A stretch of 64,000 nt of DNA. Source: Halospina denitrificans (GTDB lineage Bacteria > Pseudomonadota > Gammaproteobacteria > Pseudomonadales > Oleiphilaceae). A program made the translations under genes and the position numbers. Where the stretch lies: NCBI RefSeq assembly GCF_004364635.1, contig NZ_SOAX01000004.1, positions 62,001 through 126,000 on the forward strand, in the 5' to 3' direction. The notes under the pieces were generated by a model. The model was not told the DNA's origin and searched no databases. It was given only the letters and a program-made list of their open reading frames with translations. Positions 17,057 to 25,024 of the stretch are shown piece after piece; position 1 is the stretch's first letter, and every line of letters begins with the position of its first letter.

Positions 17057-17949
17057 CCGTTATGGCTCCATTCCATACCCGGCCGCCCATACCAGTACCC
17101 ATCACAGGGCGGCGCTTCGGCAAGGTGAAGGGGGTGACGCTCCGGAAAACGCCCATTGCGCGCCTCGTCAAAGCGCTGGACCACATCGGCCATCCCCTCG
17201 TACTCCGGGCTCAGGCGGACCGTATCCACACCCAGGTTCTGCATATCGGGTATCTCGCGCATGAGGTCATAGCAGGCGCCGGAGAGGGTGGCGATGCCGT
17301 TGAGGCGGAACACGTCCTGGCTCTCCCGGGATTTAAGGGGCAGGCCGTCCGGATGCTGCTGGCAGACAAACTCACAGCGGTCCTTGGGCTTGTCGTAATA
17401 GCGGGCCGTAAAGCACCGCGAGGACCAGGCCAGCGGCAGGAAGCCCCAGGCAAATACTTCCACCGGCGCATAAAGACCCTCGTCGTTCAGATGTGCCAGC
17501 ATGTCCGCCAACGTATCCCGGCTCAGCTCCACCGGCAGGCACCAGCGCCTCAAGCCTTTCTTCAACAGGATCCGGAGTGTTGCGGGGTTATAGATGTTCA
17601 CGGAAGGCCCGGTCACAAAGGGCAGCCCGGCCTCGGTAACCATGTTCAGGGCACTCTGGTCATTCGCCTCCACCAGGAACTCACCGTTGTCCCGGATACG
17701 GCGCAGGGTGCGCAGGTCAGCCTCGGATTCAATCAGCGTCTGGGAGGACAGCACCACCTCCTTGCCGCAATCCTTCAGGTCCCGGGCCAGATCCACCCAG
17801 TCCGCCACCTTCATGTCACGGCGCCGGGAACAGACCACCTCACCCAGATAGATCGTATCCACCGGCCACTCCGCCGCCTCCGCGTAAAAATTCAGCACAT
17901 CCTGGCGGGGCCAGTACCAGAGAATGGGCCCCAGCGAGAGTTTCATCAT
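17053..17949 (-). CDS. ubiV: UbiV, O2-independent ubiquinone hydroxylation protein
   Basis: A 298-residue U32-peptidase-like protein that with UbiU hydroxylates ubiquinone precursors without oxygen, using a 4Fe-4S cluster. Candidate cluster cysteines are C40 ([11 protein letters not shown]) and the later set in [22 protein letters not shown] set the start at 17949, where ATGATG overlaps the ubiU stop; longer in-frame ATGs would overlap ubiU deeply. It fits the anaerobic lifestyle shown by the denitrification genes. Confidence 0.93.
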   Translation of the reverse strand: MMKLSLGPILWYWPRQDVLNFYAEAAEWPVDTIYLGEVVCSRRRDMKVADWVDLARDLKDCGKEVVLSSQTLIESEADLRTLRRIRDNGEFLVEANDQSALNMVTEAGLPFVTGPSVNIYNPATLRILLKKGLRRWCLPVELSRDTLADMLAHLNDEGLYAPVEVFAWGFLPLAWSSRCFTARYYDKPKDRCEFVCQQHPDGLPLKSRESQDVFRLNGIATLSGACYDLMREIPDMQNLGVDTVRLSPEYEGMADVVQRFDEARNGRFPERHPLHLAEAPPCDGYWYGRPGMEWSHNG

Positions 17950-18941
17950 TTCCAGCTCCGATGCCATGCACCCAGTGTGGTCTGCCCGCCCTCGGACAGA
18001 TGATCCAGTGTCCGTTGCCACTCCGGCGAAGGTTTAAAGCGCTCAGGCGCCTCCCGCACCCGGTCAATCGCCGCCCGCCAGGTCGCCGCCACCTGCCCCG
18101 TATAGGCAGGACTGCGCTGGCGCCCTTCAATCTTCACGGCAGAAACCCCCAGCTCATGGAGCTCCGGCAGCAGATCCATGGTGTTCAGACTCGTAGGCTC
18201 CTCGATGGCGTGATAGACCTCCCCTCCCACATCGAAGCGCCCCTTGCACAGCGTCGGATAGCCCGCCTGCTCCCCCGCCTCGAAACGATCAATCAGCACC
18301 CCGTTAAGCCGCGCATCCAGCCGATCCCCGCTCTCCTCCCAACGAACCGCCTTGGCCGGCGAACAGGCACCACAGGTATTGGGGGACTCATCGGTCAGAT
18401 AGGACGACAGATAACACCGCCCCTCCGCCATGATGCACAGACTGCCAAAGGCAAACACCTCCAACTCCACCGGCGAGGCTGATGCCACCTGCCGCACCTG
18501 ATCCATCGACAGAACCCGTGGCAACACCGCCCGCTTTATCCCGAACTCCCGCTCATAGAACCGCAGCGCCTCATAGCTGGTTGCTGATCCCTGAACGGAC
18601 AAGTGGCGTGGAACCTGCGGATACTTCTCCGCCGCATAAGCCAGCAACCCCATATCCGCCAGGATCAACGCATCAACCCCCAGATCCACCGCCTTATCCA
18701 GGGTCGCCGTCCAGTGCTTCCACCCAGCCGGCTGCGGGTAAGTATTCAACGCACAGAACACCCGCGTACCCCGCCTGCGGGCATACTCCATCCCCTCGCG
18801 CATACGCTTCTCGGTGAAGTTCAGGCCGGCAAACTGGCGGGCATTGGTGTGATCCCGGAACCCGATATAAACCGCATCGGCCCCCTGATCCACGGCGGCC
18901 TTGAGTGCGGGGAGACTGCCAGCCGGGCAGACGAGTTCCAT
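17946..18941 (-). CDS. ubiU: UbiU, O2-independent ubiquinone hydroxylation protein
   Basis: A 331-residue U32-family protein starting [30 protein letters not shown]. The cluster cysteines lie in [29 protein letters not shown]. It acts with UbiV and UbiT under anoxia. The start is at 18941; a 13-codon longer frame would begin inside the upstream repeat element region and lacks family support. The 5' leader contains element copy 2, about 37 bases upstream of the start codon. Confidence 0.93.
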   Translation of the reverse strand: MELVCPAGSLPALKAAVDQGADAVYIGFRDHTNARQFAGLNFTEKRMREGMEYARRRGTRVFCALNTYPQPAGWKHWTATLDKAVDLGVDALILADMGLLAYAAEKYPQVPRHLSVQGSATSYEALRFYEREFGIKRAVLPRVLSMDQVRQVASASPVELEVFAFGSLCIMAEGRCYLSSYLTDESPNTCGACSPAKAVRWEESGDRLDARLNGVLIDRFEAGEQAGYPTLCKGRFDVGGEVYHAIEEPTSLNTMDLLPELHELGVSAVKIEGRQRSPAYTGQVAATWRAAIDRVREAPERFKPSPEWQRTLDHLSEGGQTTLGAWHRSWK

Positions 18942-18977
18942 GACCACCTCCAACGAAAGACTAAGCGTCTGCTGATG

Positions 18978-19113
18978 CATTCTGGGCGTCGGCGAAGGCG
19001 GGTAAGGCTATTCGGGACTGTCTGAGGCCAAGGATGGCCGAAGCAAGCGTACACGGACGTATTCACCCGCGTGTCCCGAATAGCCTTACCCGCCTCCGCC
19101 GACGCCCAGAATG
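18978..19113 (+). repeat. Long-hairpin element, copy 2 (41-bp arms, 54-nt core)
   Basis: Arms 18978-19018 and 19073-19113 pair over 41 bases with a single A-C mismatch. The core (19019-19072) is 54 nt, in the same orientation as copy 1, with GGCCAAGGATGGCC (arms GGCCA/TGGCC) and TACACGGACGTA. The arms begin CATTCTGGGCGTCGG and have no similarity to those of copy 1 apart from the innermost GGGA. It sits in the leader of ubiU and 173 bases upstream of sqr. Confidence 0.85.
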
Positions 19114-19180
19114 TATTAGCAGACCACCCACCCCACAACTGAATCCGTCAAGCACCATTCATTTACCCAATTTGCATATT

Positions 19181-19238
19181 TCAAAAAAGTCTAACGAATG
19201 CATCCCTTATCAATTTAAAGTATCAAAAAAGACTGATA
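19181..19238. promoter_or_regulatory. Direct and inverted repeats upstream of sqr
   Basis: TCAAAAAAGTCT (19181-19192) and TCAAAAAAGACT (19223-19234) match at 11 of 12 bases and are 42 bases apart, about four helical turns. The second overlaps an inverted repeat TATCA-N8-TGATA (19221-19238). These AT-rich repeats may bind a regulator of sqr or ubiU. No regulator is assigned. Confidence 0.4.
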
Positions 19239-19286
19239 CCGTTACCCTCAATCTGAATCCCCCTTCAAAACGGAATCGAGGTCGCT

Positions 19287-20528
19287 ATGAGCGCTGACTC
19301 CAAACAACTGAACCACCAGGTGGTCATCGTCGGCGGCGGCAGCGCGGGCACCACCGTCGCCGCCTCACTGCTGCGCCAGAAACCCGAGCTGGACGTAGCC
19401 GTGATCGAACCCTCGGACACCCACTATTACCAGCCCGCCTTCACCCTCGTCGGCGGCGGCACCTACGAAATGGCCAAAACCGCCCGCCCCCAGAAAAGCA
19501 CCCTCCCCGAGGGCAGCACCTGGATCAAGGACGGCGTGGCCACCTTCGAGCCGGACGACAACAGCCTGACCCTCAACGACGGCCGCAAAGTCAGCTACCA
19601 GACACTGGTGGTTGCCCCCGGCATCCAGCTCAACTGGGGCAAAGTGGAAGGCCTTGAGGAAACCCTCGGACGCAATGGCGTATGCAGTAACTACAGCCCT
19701 GAAACGGCCCCCTACACCTGGGAGTGCCTGAAACAGTTCCGGGGCGGCAACGCCATCTTCACCCAGCCGCCGCCCCCTCTGAAGTGCGCCGGCGCACCCC
19801 AGAAGATCGCCTATCTGGCCGCCGACTACGCCCGCAAGCATGACCTGCTGAGCGAGAGCAACTTCCAGTTCTACAGCGGCGCCGGCGCATTGTTCAGTGT
19901 TCCGGATTTCGTGCCGCACCTGGAAAAGGTCGCAGGCCGTTATGGGATTGGCATCAACCTGGGTCATGACCTGGTCGCCGTGGACGGGGAGCGCAAGGTG
20001 GCCACCTTCCAGACCACCGACGCGAACGGGGACAAACAGACCGTGGAGCAGCCATTCGACCTGCTGCACGTCACACCCCACCAGAGCGCCCCGGAGTTCA
20101 TCAGCCAGAGCCCGCTGGCAAACGCGGACGGCTGGGTGGACGTGGACAGGAACACGACCCAGCACAACCAGTACAAGAACGTGTTCTCACTGGGCGACGC
20201 CAGCTCGTTGCCCACCTCCAAGACGGCGGCAGCCGTGCGCAAGCAGGCACCGGTAACAGTAAAGAACCTGCTCGCCCATATGAACAGCCAGCCGCTGGAA
20301 GGCAGCTACGACGGCTACACGTCCTGCCCGCTGGTCACGGCCTACGGCAAGGTGATGCTCGCGGAGTTCATCTACGACGGGGTGGTAACGCCGACGCTGC
20401 CGCTGAGCCCCTTCAAGGAATCACGCTTCTACTGGTTCGTGAAGAAGAGCATGCTCCCGCCCTTCTACTGGAACCAGATGCTGAAGGGCAAGGAACCGGA
20501 TATTGCGCACAAGCCGTTAAACGCCTGA
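19287..20528 (+). CDS. sqr: Sulfide:quinone oxidoreductase, mitochondrial (type II) kind
   Basis: A 413-residue flavoprotein oxidising sulfide to sulfane sulfur with quinone as acceptor. Features: FAD loop VVIVGGGSAGT (12-22), the redox cysteines C167 (PLKCAGAPQKI) and C347 (YDGYTSCPLVTAYG), both in contexts matching human SQOR, then GWVDVDRNTTQH, SLGDASSLPTSKTAAAV and a C-terminal amphipathic membrane-binding region rich in Pro/Trp. GAGG precedes the ATG. It stands alone; persulfide-handling genes (DsrE, rhodanese fusion) lie 7 kb away. Confidence 0.9.
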   Translation: MSADSKQLNHQVVIVGGGSAGTTVAASLLRQKPELDVAVIEPSDTHYYQPAFTLVGGGTYEMAKTARPQKSTLPEGSTWIKDGVATFEPDDNSLTLNDGRKVSYQTLVVAPGIQLNWGKVEGLEETLGRNGVCSNYSPETAPYTWECLKQFRGGNAIFTQPPPPLKCAGAPQKIAYLAADYARKHDLLSESNFQFYSGAGALFSVPDFVPHLEKVAGRYGIGINLGHDLVAVDGERKVATFQTTDANGDKQTVEQPFDLLHVTPHQSAPEFISQSPLANADGWVDVDRNTTQHNQYKNVFSLGDASSLPTSKTAAAVRKQAPVTVKNLLAHMNSQPLEGSYDGYTSCPLVTAYGKVMLAEFIYDGVVTPTLPLSPFKESRFYWFVKKSMLPPFYWNQMLKGKEPDIAHKPLNA

Positions 20529-20536
20529 CCAGTCCT

Positions 20537-22483
20537 TCACGCAGCGCTCGCGCTGGTATTCGTTACCGGCAGCGGTGGCATGGGGCAATCGAGCTGATCG
20601 GCGATAATGCGCAGCAACTCGTATTCCCGGGGGCTGACGTCATTGTCATGCAGTACGCAGTGCGCGCAGGCATCAATGAGCGCGGGCTTGAGCATGGGCG
20701 GCAGCCCTCCCAGTCGCTTCAGTGATGCCAGCAGGTCGCGTACGCCCGGGCCGCGATCCTCAGGCGGCTTCGGGTCCGACTCGAACCCCGCCATGGCCTC
20801 GCGGTACAGCGCCTCGGTATCTCCTGAAGCTCCCGTGGATGCCATGATCCAGAGCAGGTTCCGGACATCCGCCATAACGGGTGCATAACGACGATGGGTC
20901 ACCCGTCGATTGCGCCCTGCCTTTTCATTGAGATGGCGCTTCAGGAATCCAAGGATGGCGATGTCATGGAGCCGAGCTCCGCGCTCTTCGCGAATCAATA
21001 CCTCCATGTCCCGAAAAAGCTGCCTGCGGGCCTCGGGTTCCAGTTCCCGCAGCGCCGGAAGGGCCAGTTCCACAAGCGGTAAGCGATAGGCAGGCCCCAG
21101 GTCACTCAGGTTCTGGCCCAGTGACCGCACCAGCATCTCATCAATGGCCACGGCACCCACCGGCTCGAGTTCAGCGACACGCTTTGCGATGGTTTCATGG
21201 TCGGTACCATCGAGCGCCAGGGCAAAACACAGATGCACGGCGCCTTCGGGTTCGTGCAGTTGCTGGTTCAGGCCGCTCGGCAGCGAAGCCAGCAGTTCCC
21301 TGGCGTAACTCGTGTTCACCGATGTCACTGTGCCCGCCGTGGCGGAAGGCGCCGGGGCCTTAATACCACCTCCGGAGGCGAATCCCATCGCCGCGCCGGG
21401 CACCGCCTCCCCTGCCTCTCCCTGGGCGGCGCCTCCCTGCTGCCCTTCGCTCGTCGCCTTGCGATGGCGTGCAGACATGCGCGCCATCAGGGTCTCATCA
21501 ATGGCGTCCAGGCGTGCCTTGATCGGGGGGTGGGAGGCGAGGACCCCGCCCAAGGACAGTGATACGCTCTCACCGAAACACATATGGTTCATGTCTTCGG
21601 CATGGCTGGTGGCCGTGAGGTGGGAGCCACCTGCATCCAGGCCGATCCGGTAGAGCGCCCCGCCAATGCCTTCGGGATTACGCGTGAACTGGACCGCCGC
21701 CGCATCCGCCAGGAACTCCCGTTGCCGCGACACGGCCGCCTTGATGATGCGCCCGAAAAACAGGCCCACATAGCCGACCACCACCAGCGCCAACCCGGCG
21801 GCGAGGACCGGCAGGCCATTCCCGCGGCGGCTGGTGTGACGGTGCCGTCGAAACATCATGGACCGCAGCAGATACTGGCCCACCTGGCCGATCAGAAGTA
21901 TTCCGGAGAGCATGGCAATCAACCGCACGTTGACGCGCATGTCGCCGTTGAGAATGTGGCTGTACTCGTGCCCGATCACGCCCTGGAGCTCTTCCCGATT
22001 CAGCTGCTCCAGTGCGCCGCGCGTCACCACCAGCACCGCTTCATTGGGCTGGTAGCCGGCCACGAACGCATTGATGGCGTCCTCCTGATCCATGACGTAG
22101 AGGCGCGGAACGGTGACGCCGCTGGCAATGGCCATTTCCTCGGTCAGGTTGCGCAGCTGTTTCTCGCCGGCATCGTCGGTATTGGCAGCGACCTCCCGGG
22201 CTCCAACCATGCGCGCGACCCGCTCCCCACCTCCGGCAAGGTCTATAAAACGGTGCAGGCTTCCGCCCAGAATCACCAGGACCACCGCGCCCATGGTCAT
22301 GAGGCCCTCGGGTGCCAGAAGCCACTGCCCCAGGGGGAGGGGGTCGCCTTCGAAGAAGCCGAGGTAAAGCCCGTAAACCACGGCGGTTACGGCCACCACG
22401 ATGGCGATAACCGCCAGAGTGAAGAGCCCGAACAGCACCAGTGAATTCCGCCGCGCGCGATCCTGGCTTTCAAAGAATTCCAT
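20537..22483 (-). CDS. M48 family (HtpX-like) membrane metallopeptidase with long C-terminal region
   Basis: A 648-residue membrane protease. N-terminal helices (about 15-40 and 50-75) precede the M48 core with zinc motif GHEYSH and, further on, a second glutamate region REFLADAAAVQFTRNP. After about residue 330 comes a Gly/Ala linker and a roughly 270-residue cytosolic extension not found in HtpX. It is transcribed after lemA with a 14-base gap, a pairing seen in many bacteria and suggestive of envelope quality control. Substrates unknown. Confidence 0.85.
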   Translation of the reverse strand: MEFFESQDRARRNSLVLFGLFTLAVIAIVVAVTAVVYGLYLGFFEGDPLPLGQWLLAPEGLMTMGAVVLVILGGSLHRFIDLAGGGERVARMVGAREVAANTDDAGEKQLRNLTEEMAIASGVTVPRLYVMDQEDAINAFVAGYQPNEAVLVVTRGALEQLNREELQGVIGHEYSHILNGDMRVNVRLIAMLSGILLIGQVGQYLLRSMMFRRHRHTSRRGNGLPVLAAGLALVVVGYVGLFFGRIIKAAVSRQREFLADAAAVQFTRNPEGIGGALYRIGLDAGGSHLTATSHAEDMNHMCFGESVSLSLGGVLASHPPIKARLDAIDETLMARMSARHRKATSEGQQGGAAQGEAGEAVPGAAMGFASGGGIKAPAPSATAGTVTSVNTSYARELLASLPSGLNQQLHEPEGAVHLCFALALDGTDHETIAKRVAELEPVGAVAIDEMLVRSLGQNLSDLGPAYRLPLVELALPALRELEPEARRQLFRDMEVLIREERGARLHDIAILGFLKRHLNEKAGRNRRVTHRRYAPVMADVRNLLWIMASTGASGDTEALYREAMAGFESDPKPPEDRGPGVRDLLASLKRLGGLPPMLKPALIDACAHCVLHDNDVSPREYELLRIIADQLDCPMPPLPVTNTSASAA

Positions 22484-22497
22484 AGTGGCTCACCCGC

Positions 22498-23091
22498 TCA
22501 GCTGAAGGATACGCTGGGCGCTTCCTGGATCTCTTCGGTATCAAACTCGAGCAGTTCCGCTGGCTTGAATGAGAAAAAACCGGCCATGAAGTTGTTCGGG
22601 AACTGCTCGCGGTAGGTGTTGTAGGTCATGACCGAGTCGTTGAAGGACTGGCGGGCGAAGGCGACCCGGTTCTCGGTGGAGTTGAGCTCTTCCATCAGCT
22701 GCTGCATGGTCTCGTTGGCCTTGAGATCCGGGTAGTCTTCCATTACGGCGTTGAAGCCGCCGAGGGCCTTGGTGAGCATGTTTTCGGCGCTGCCGAGGTT
22801 TTTCATCTTCTGGCCATCGCCGGGATCGCGCCGGGCGTCGTCCTGGGCGCTTTCGGCGCCGCTGCGGGCTTCGGTGACGCGGGCGAGGGTTTCGCGTTCG
22901 TGGGTCATGTAGCCCTGGGCGGTTTCCACGAGGTTGGGGATCAGGTCGTGGCGGCGCTTGAGTTGGACGTCGATCTGGGCGAAGGCGTTCTTGAAGCGGT
23001 TCTTGAGGGTGACCAGGCGGTTGTAGATGGTAATGGCGTAGGCGACTACGGCAATGATGACGGCCAGGCCGATCCAGGTTGTCAGGTTCAT
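22498..23091 (-). CDS. lemA: LemA family protein
   Basis: A 197-residue protein with one N-terminal membrane helix (MNLTTWIGLAVIIAVVAYAI) followed by the LemA coiled region, including YNRLVTLKNRFKNAFAQID, VQLKRRHDLIPNLVETAQGYM and, later, NSTENRVAFARQSFNDSVMTYN. The start at 23091 is chosen because the family begins with this helix; the frame continues 47 codons upstream without it. The function is unclear; the gene is coupled to the M48 peptidase downstream. Confidence 0.9.
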   Translation of the reverse strand: MNLTTWIGLAVIIAVVAYAITIYNRLVTLKNRFKNAFAQIDVQLKRRHDLIPNLVETAQGYMTHERETLARVTEARSGAESAQDDARRDPGDGQKMKNLGSAENMLTKALGGFNAVMEDYPDLKANETMQQLMEELNSTENRVAFARQSFNDSVMTYNTYREQFPNNFMAGFFSFKPAELLEFDTEEIQEAPSVSFS

Positions 23092-23400
23092 GTGCGGTTC
23101 CTCGTTATCGGTTATTCCATTAATCCTCTGATTAAAAGTCATATTGTGGTTCTTCGCCACCCCCTGCTGGCATTCGATGCACTTGATCGATATCAGGGAG
23201 GCGCTCCGGTGATGGCTATATGCTTGGTGCAATGAGCAGAGGTGGCGATGGGGAGGGGTTTCCAGGAATCGCTATAAATACATCCATGTACGCTGCGCTT
23301 CGGCCATCCATGGCCTCAGAGCTTCCCGGAAACCCCTCCCCATCGCCACCTCTGCTCACTCAAAGTTTGTGCTCCCCTCCAACAAGAATAAGGGGGTCGG
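23092..23400. other. Divergent intergenic region lemA/FAD dehydrogenase
   Basis: No gene. It contains long-hairpin element copy 3 (23233-23358), ending 42 bases before the dehydrogenase start codon. The lemA-proximal half (23092-23232) is less GC-rich and is where a lemA promoter could be; I could not fix one. Confidence 0.6.
23233..23358 (-). repeat. Long-hairpin element, copy 3 (36-bp arms, 54-nt core, inverted)
   Basis: Arms 23233-23268 and 23323-23358 pair over 36 bases with one exception, an A-C mismatch on the plus strand that is a G-U wobble on the minus strand. The 54-nt core (23269-23322), read on the minus strand, has GGCCATGGATGGCC and TACATGGATGTA, both perfect small palindromes around GG. 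Orientation is opposite to copies 1 and 2. The arm sequence (TGAGCAGAGGTGGCG at its outer end) is unrelated to those of the others. Confidence 0.85.
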
Positions 23401-25008
23401 ATGGCGGTTCATCAGGCGGATGTGTGTGTTATTGGCGCCGGGCTTGCGGGCATTGTTACGGCTCTGGAGCTTATTGAGCGTGGCCACCGCGTTGCTCTTG
23501 TTGATGGTGCTCCCGCTGAGCGTTGCGGGGGGCAGGCTAACGAGGCCTTCGGTGGGATGCTGCTGAGCGGAACGCCGGAGCAGAAGCGCAACGGGATCCG
23601 CGATAGCCCTGAGCTGTTGCTGGCGGACTGGCATTCGGCCGCCTGCTTCGAGGATAACGATGAGTGGCCGCGCCATTGGGCGGAATTCTATGCCGAGAAC
23701 TGCCGGTCCATGATTTACGACTGGCTGAAGGGGCATGGGATTCGTTTCTTTCCTTCGGTCCAGTGGGTGGAGCGGGGGAATTTCGGGGATGGGAACAGTC
23801 TGCCTCGTTACCACATTGTCTGGGGTTGTGGTCGTGGCCTTGTGCAGACCCTGGCGAAGGCTCTCTTCCAGCATAAAAACCAACATCTGCTGACGTCCCT
23901 GTTTGAGCACCGGGTTACCGAGCTGGAGCAGGCAGGTGGTGCCATTACCGGTTGCAGTGGTCATTACGGGAAGAGTGCCTTTCGCGTGCAGGCGCCTCAT
24001 ACGGTGGTCTGCAGTGGGGGGATTAACGGGAACCTGGATCGGGTTCGGGCGAACTGGGCGGCGTGTTATGGGCCGGCGCCGGGGAATCTGTTGGCGGGGA
24101 GTCATCCGGATGCGGATGGGGCGCTGCATGATGTGGTCAGTGGGCATGGGGGGCGGGTTACGCATCTGGAGTGGATGTGGAACTACGCAGCCGGGGTTCG
24201 TCAGCCGGATCCGGCGTTTGAAGGGCAGGGGCTCAGCCTGATACCGCCCCGCTCGGCGTTGTGGCTGGACGCATACGGGCGGCGTATCGGGCTCATGCCG
24301 CTGGTGACCGGTTTTGATACCCATGACCTGTGTTGCCGGGTTGGCAACCTTCCCCACCAGTACTCCTGGCAGGTGCTCAATCGTCGCATGGCCATCCGTG
24401 AGCTTGCGGCGTCCGGCACCGATACCAATCCGGATTTCCGGGATGGTCGGCTGCTGCGGGTTGTCTGGAATGCGCTTCGTGGTGGTGATCCCTCGCTGAC
24501 GGACTGGCTGCTGGAGTCCTGCCCGGATGTGTTGTCAGCTGATACGCCCTGGGAGCTTGCCGAGCGCATGAACCAGGTAACGGATGAAGAGCGCATTGAT
24601 CCCACCACCCTGGAAAGCACCATCGATGCCTATGACGCCCTGCTCCGCCGGGGCAGGAAATTCCATAACGACGACCAGATCCGGAAGCTTCAGCAGTTGC
24701 GTCGCTGGCCCGCCGACCGTCTGCGCACCTGCCGCCCCCAGCCACTCATCAACCCGGACGCCGGACCGCTCATTGCGATTCATGAACGCCTCATCAGCCG
24801 CAAGAGCATGGGCGGGATGATGACGGATTTGAATTCCCGGATCATGGCGGATAACAATACCCCTGTCCCCGGACTCTATGCCGCGGGTGAGGCGGCCGGT
24901 TTCGGGGGTGGTGGCATCAGTGGGGTGCGTTCGCTGGAAGGGACCTTCCTGTCCAACTGCATCCTCAACGCACGACAGGCGGCGGCCGCCATACACAGCA
25001 ACCCTTAA
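23401..25008 (+). CDS. FAD-dependent dehydrogenase (FAD_binding_2 / KSTD-like), substrate unknown
   Basis: A 535-residue flavoprotein with the N-terminal dinucleotide loop VIGAGLAGIVTALEL (10-24) and a C-terminal FAD segment PGLYAAGEAAGFGGGGISGVRSLEGTFLSNCI. This two-part layout is that of the succinate dehydrogenase/fumarate reductase/3-ketosteroid dehydrogenase superfamily, and such proteins are often annotated only as FAD-binding dehydrogenase. It has no signal peptide. A TPP enzyme gene follows after 16 bases, so both are likely in one operon. Confidence 0.75.
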   Translation: MAVHQADVCVIGAGLAGIVTALELIERGHRVALVDGAPAERCGGQANEAFGGMLLSGTPEQKRNGIRDSPELLLADWHSAACFEDNDEWPRHWAEFYAENCRSMIYDWLKGHGIRFFPSVQWVERGNFGDGNSLPRYHIVWGCGRGLVQTLAKALFQHKNQHLLTSLFEHRVTELEQAGGAITGCSGHYGKSAFRVQAPHTVVCSGGINGNLDRVRANWAACYGPAPGNLLAGSHPDADGALHDVVSGHGGRVTHLEWMWNYAAGVRQPDPAFEGQGLSLIPPRSALWLDAYGRRIGLMPLVTGFDTHDLCCRVGNLPHQYSWQVLNRRMAIRELAASGTDTNPDFRDGRLLRVVWNALRGGDPSLTDWLLESCPDVLSADTPWELAERMNQVTDEERIDPTTLESTIDAYDALLRRGRKFHNDDQIRKLQQLRRWPADRLRTCRPQPLINPDAGPLIAIHERLISRKSMGGMMTDLNSRIMADNNTPVPGLYAAGEAAGFGGGGISGVRSLEGTFLSNCILNARQAAAAIHSNP

Positions 25009-25024
25009 GGGAGAACCAATAACC

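Larger units (their letters stand above)
18942..19286. other. Divergent intergenic region ubiU/sqr
   Basis: No gene. It holds long-hairpin element copy 2 (18978-19113) and then an unusually AT-rich stretch (about 19120-19280) where promoters for both ubiU and sqr are expected. That stretch has a 12-base direct repeat and a short inverted repeat, listed separately. I found no convincing FNR site. Confidence 0.6.

Noticed and set aside
7087-23358. The three long inverted repeats as a CRISPR array or plain terminators
   Set aside because: They are far apart, not arrayed, and two lie between divergent genes, so neither explanation fits.
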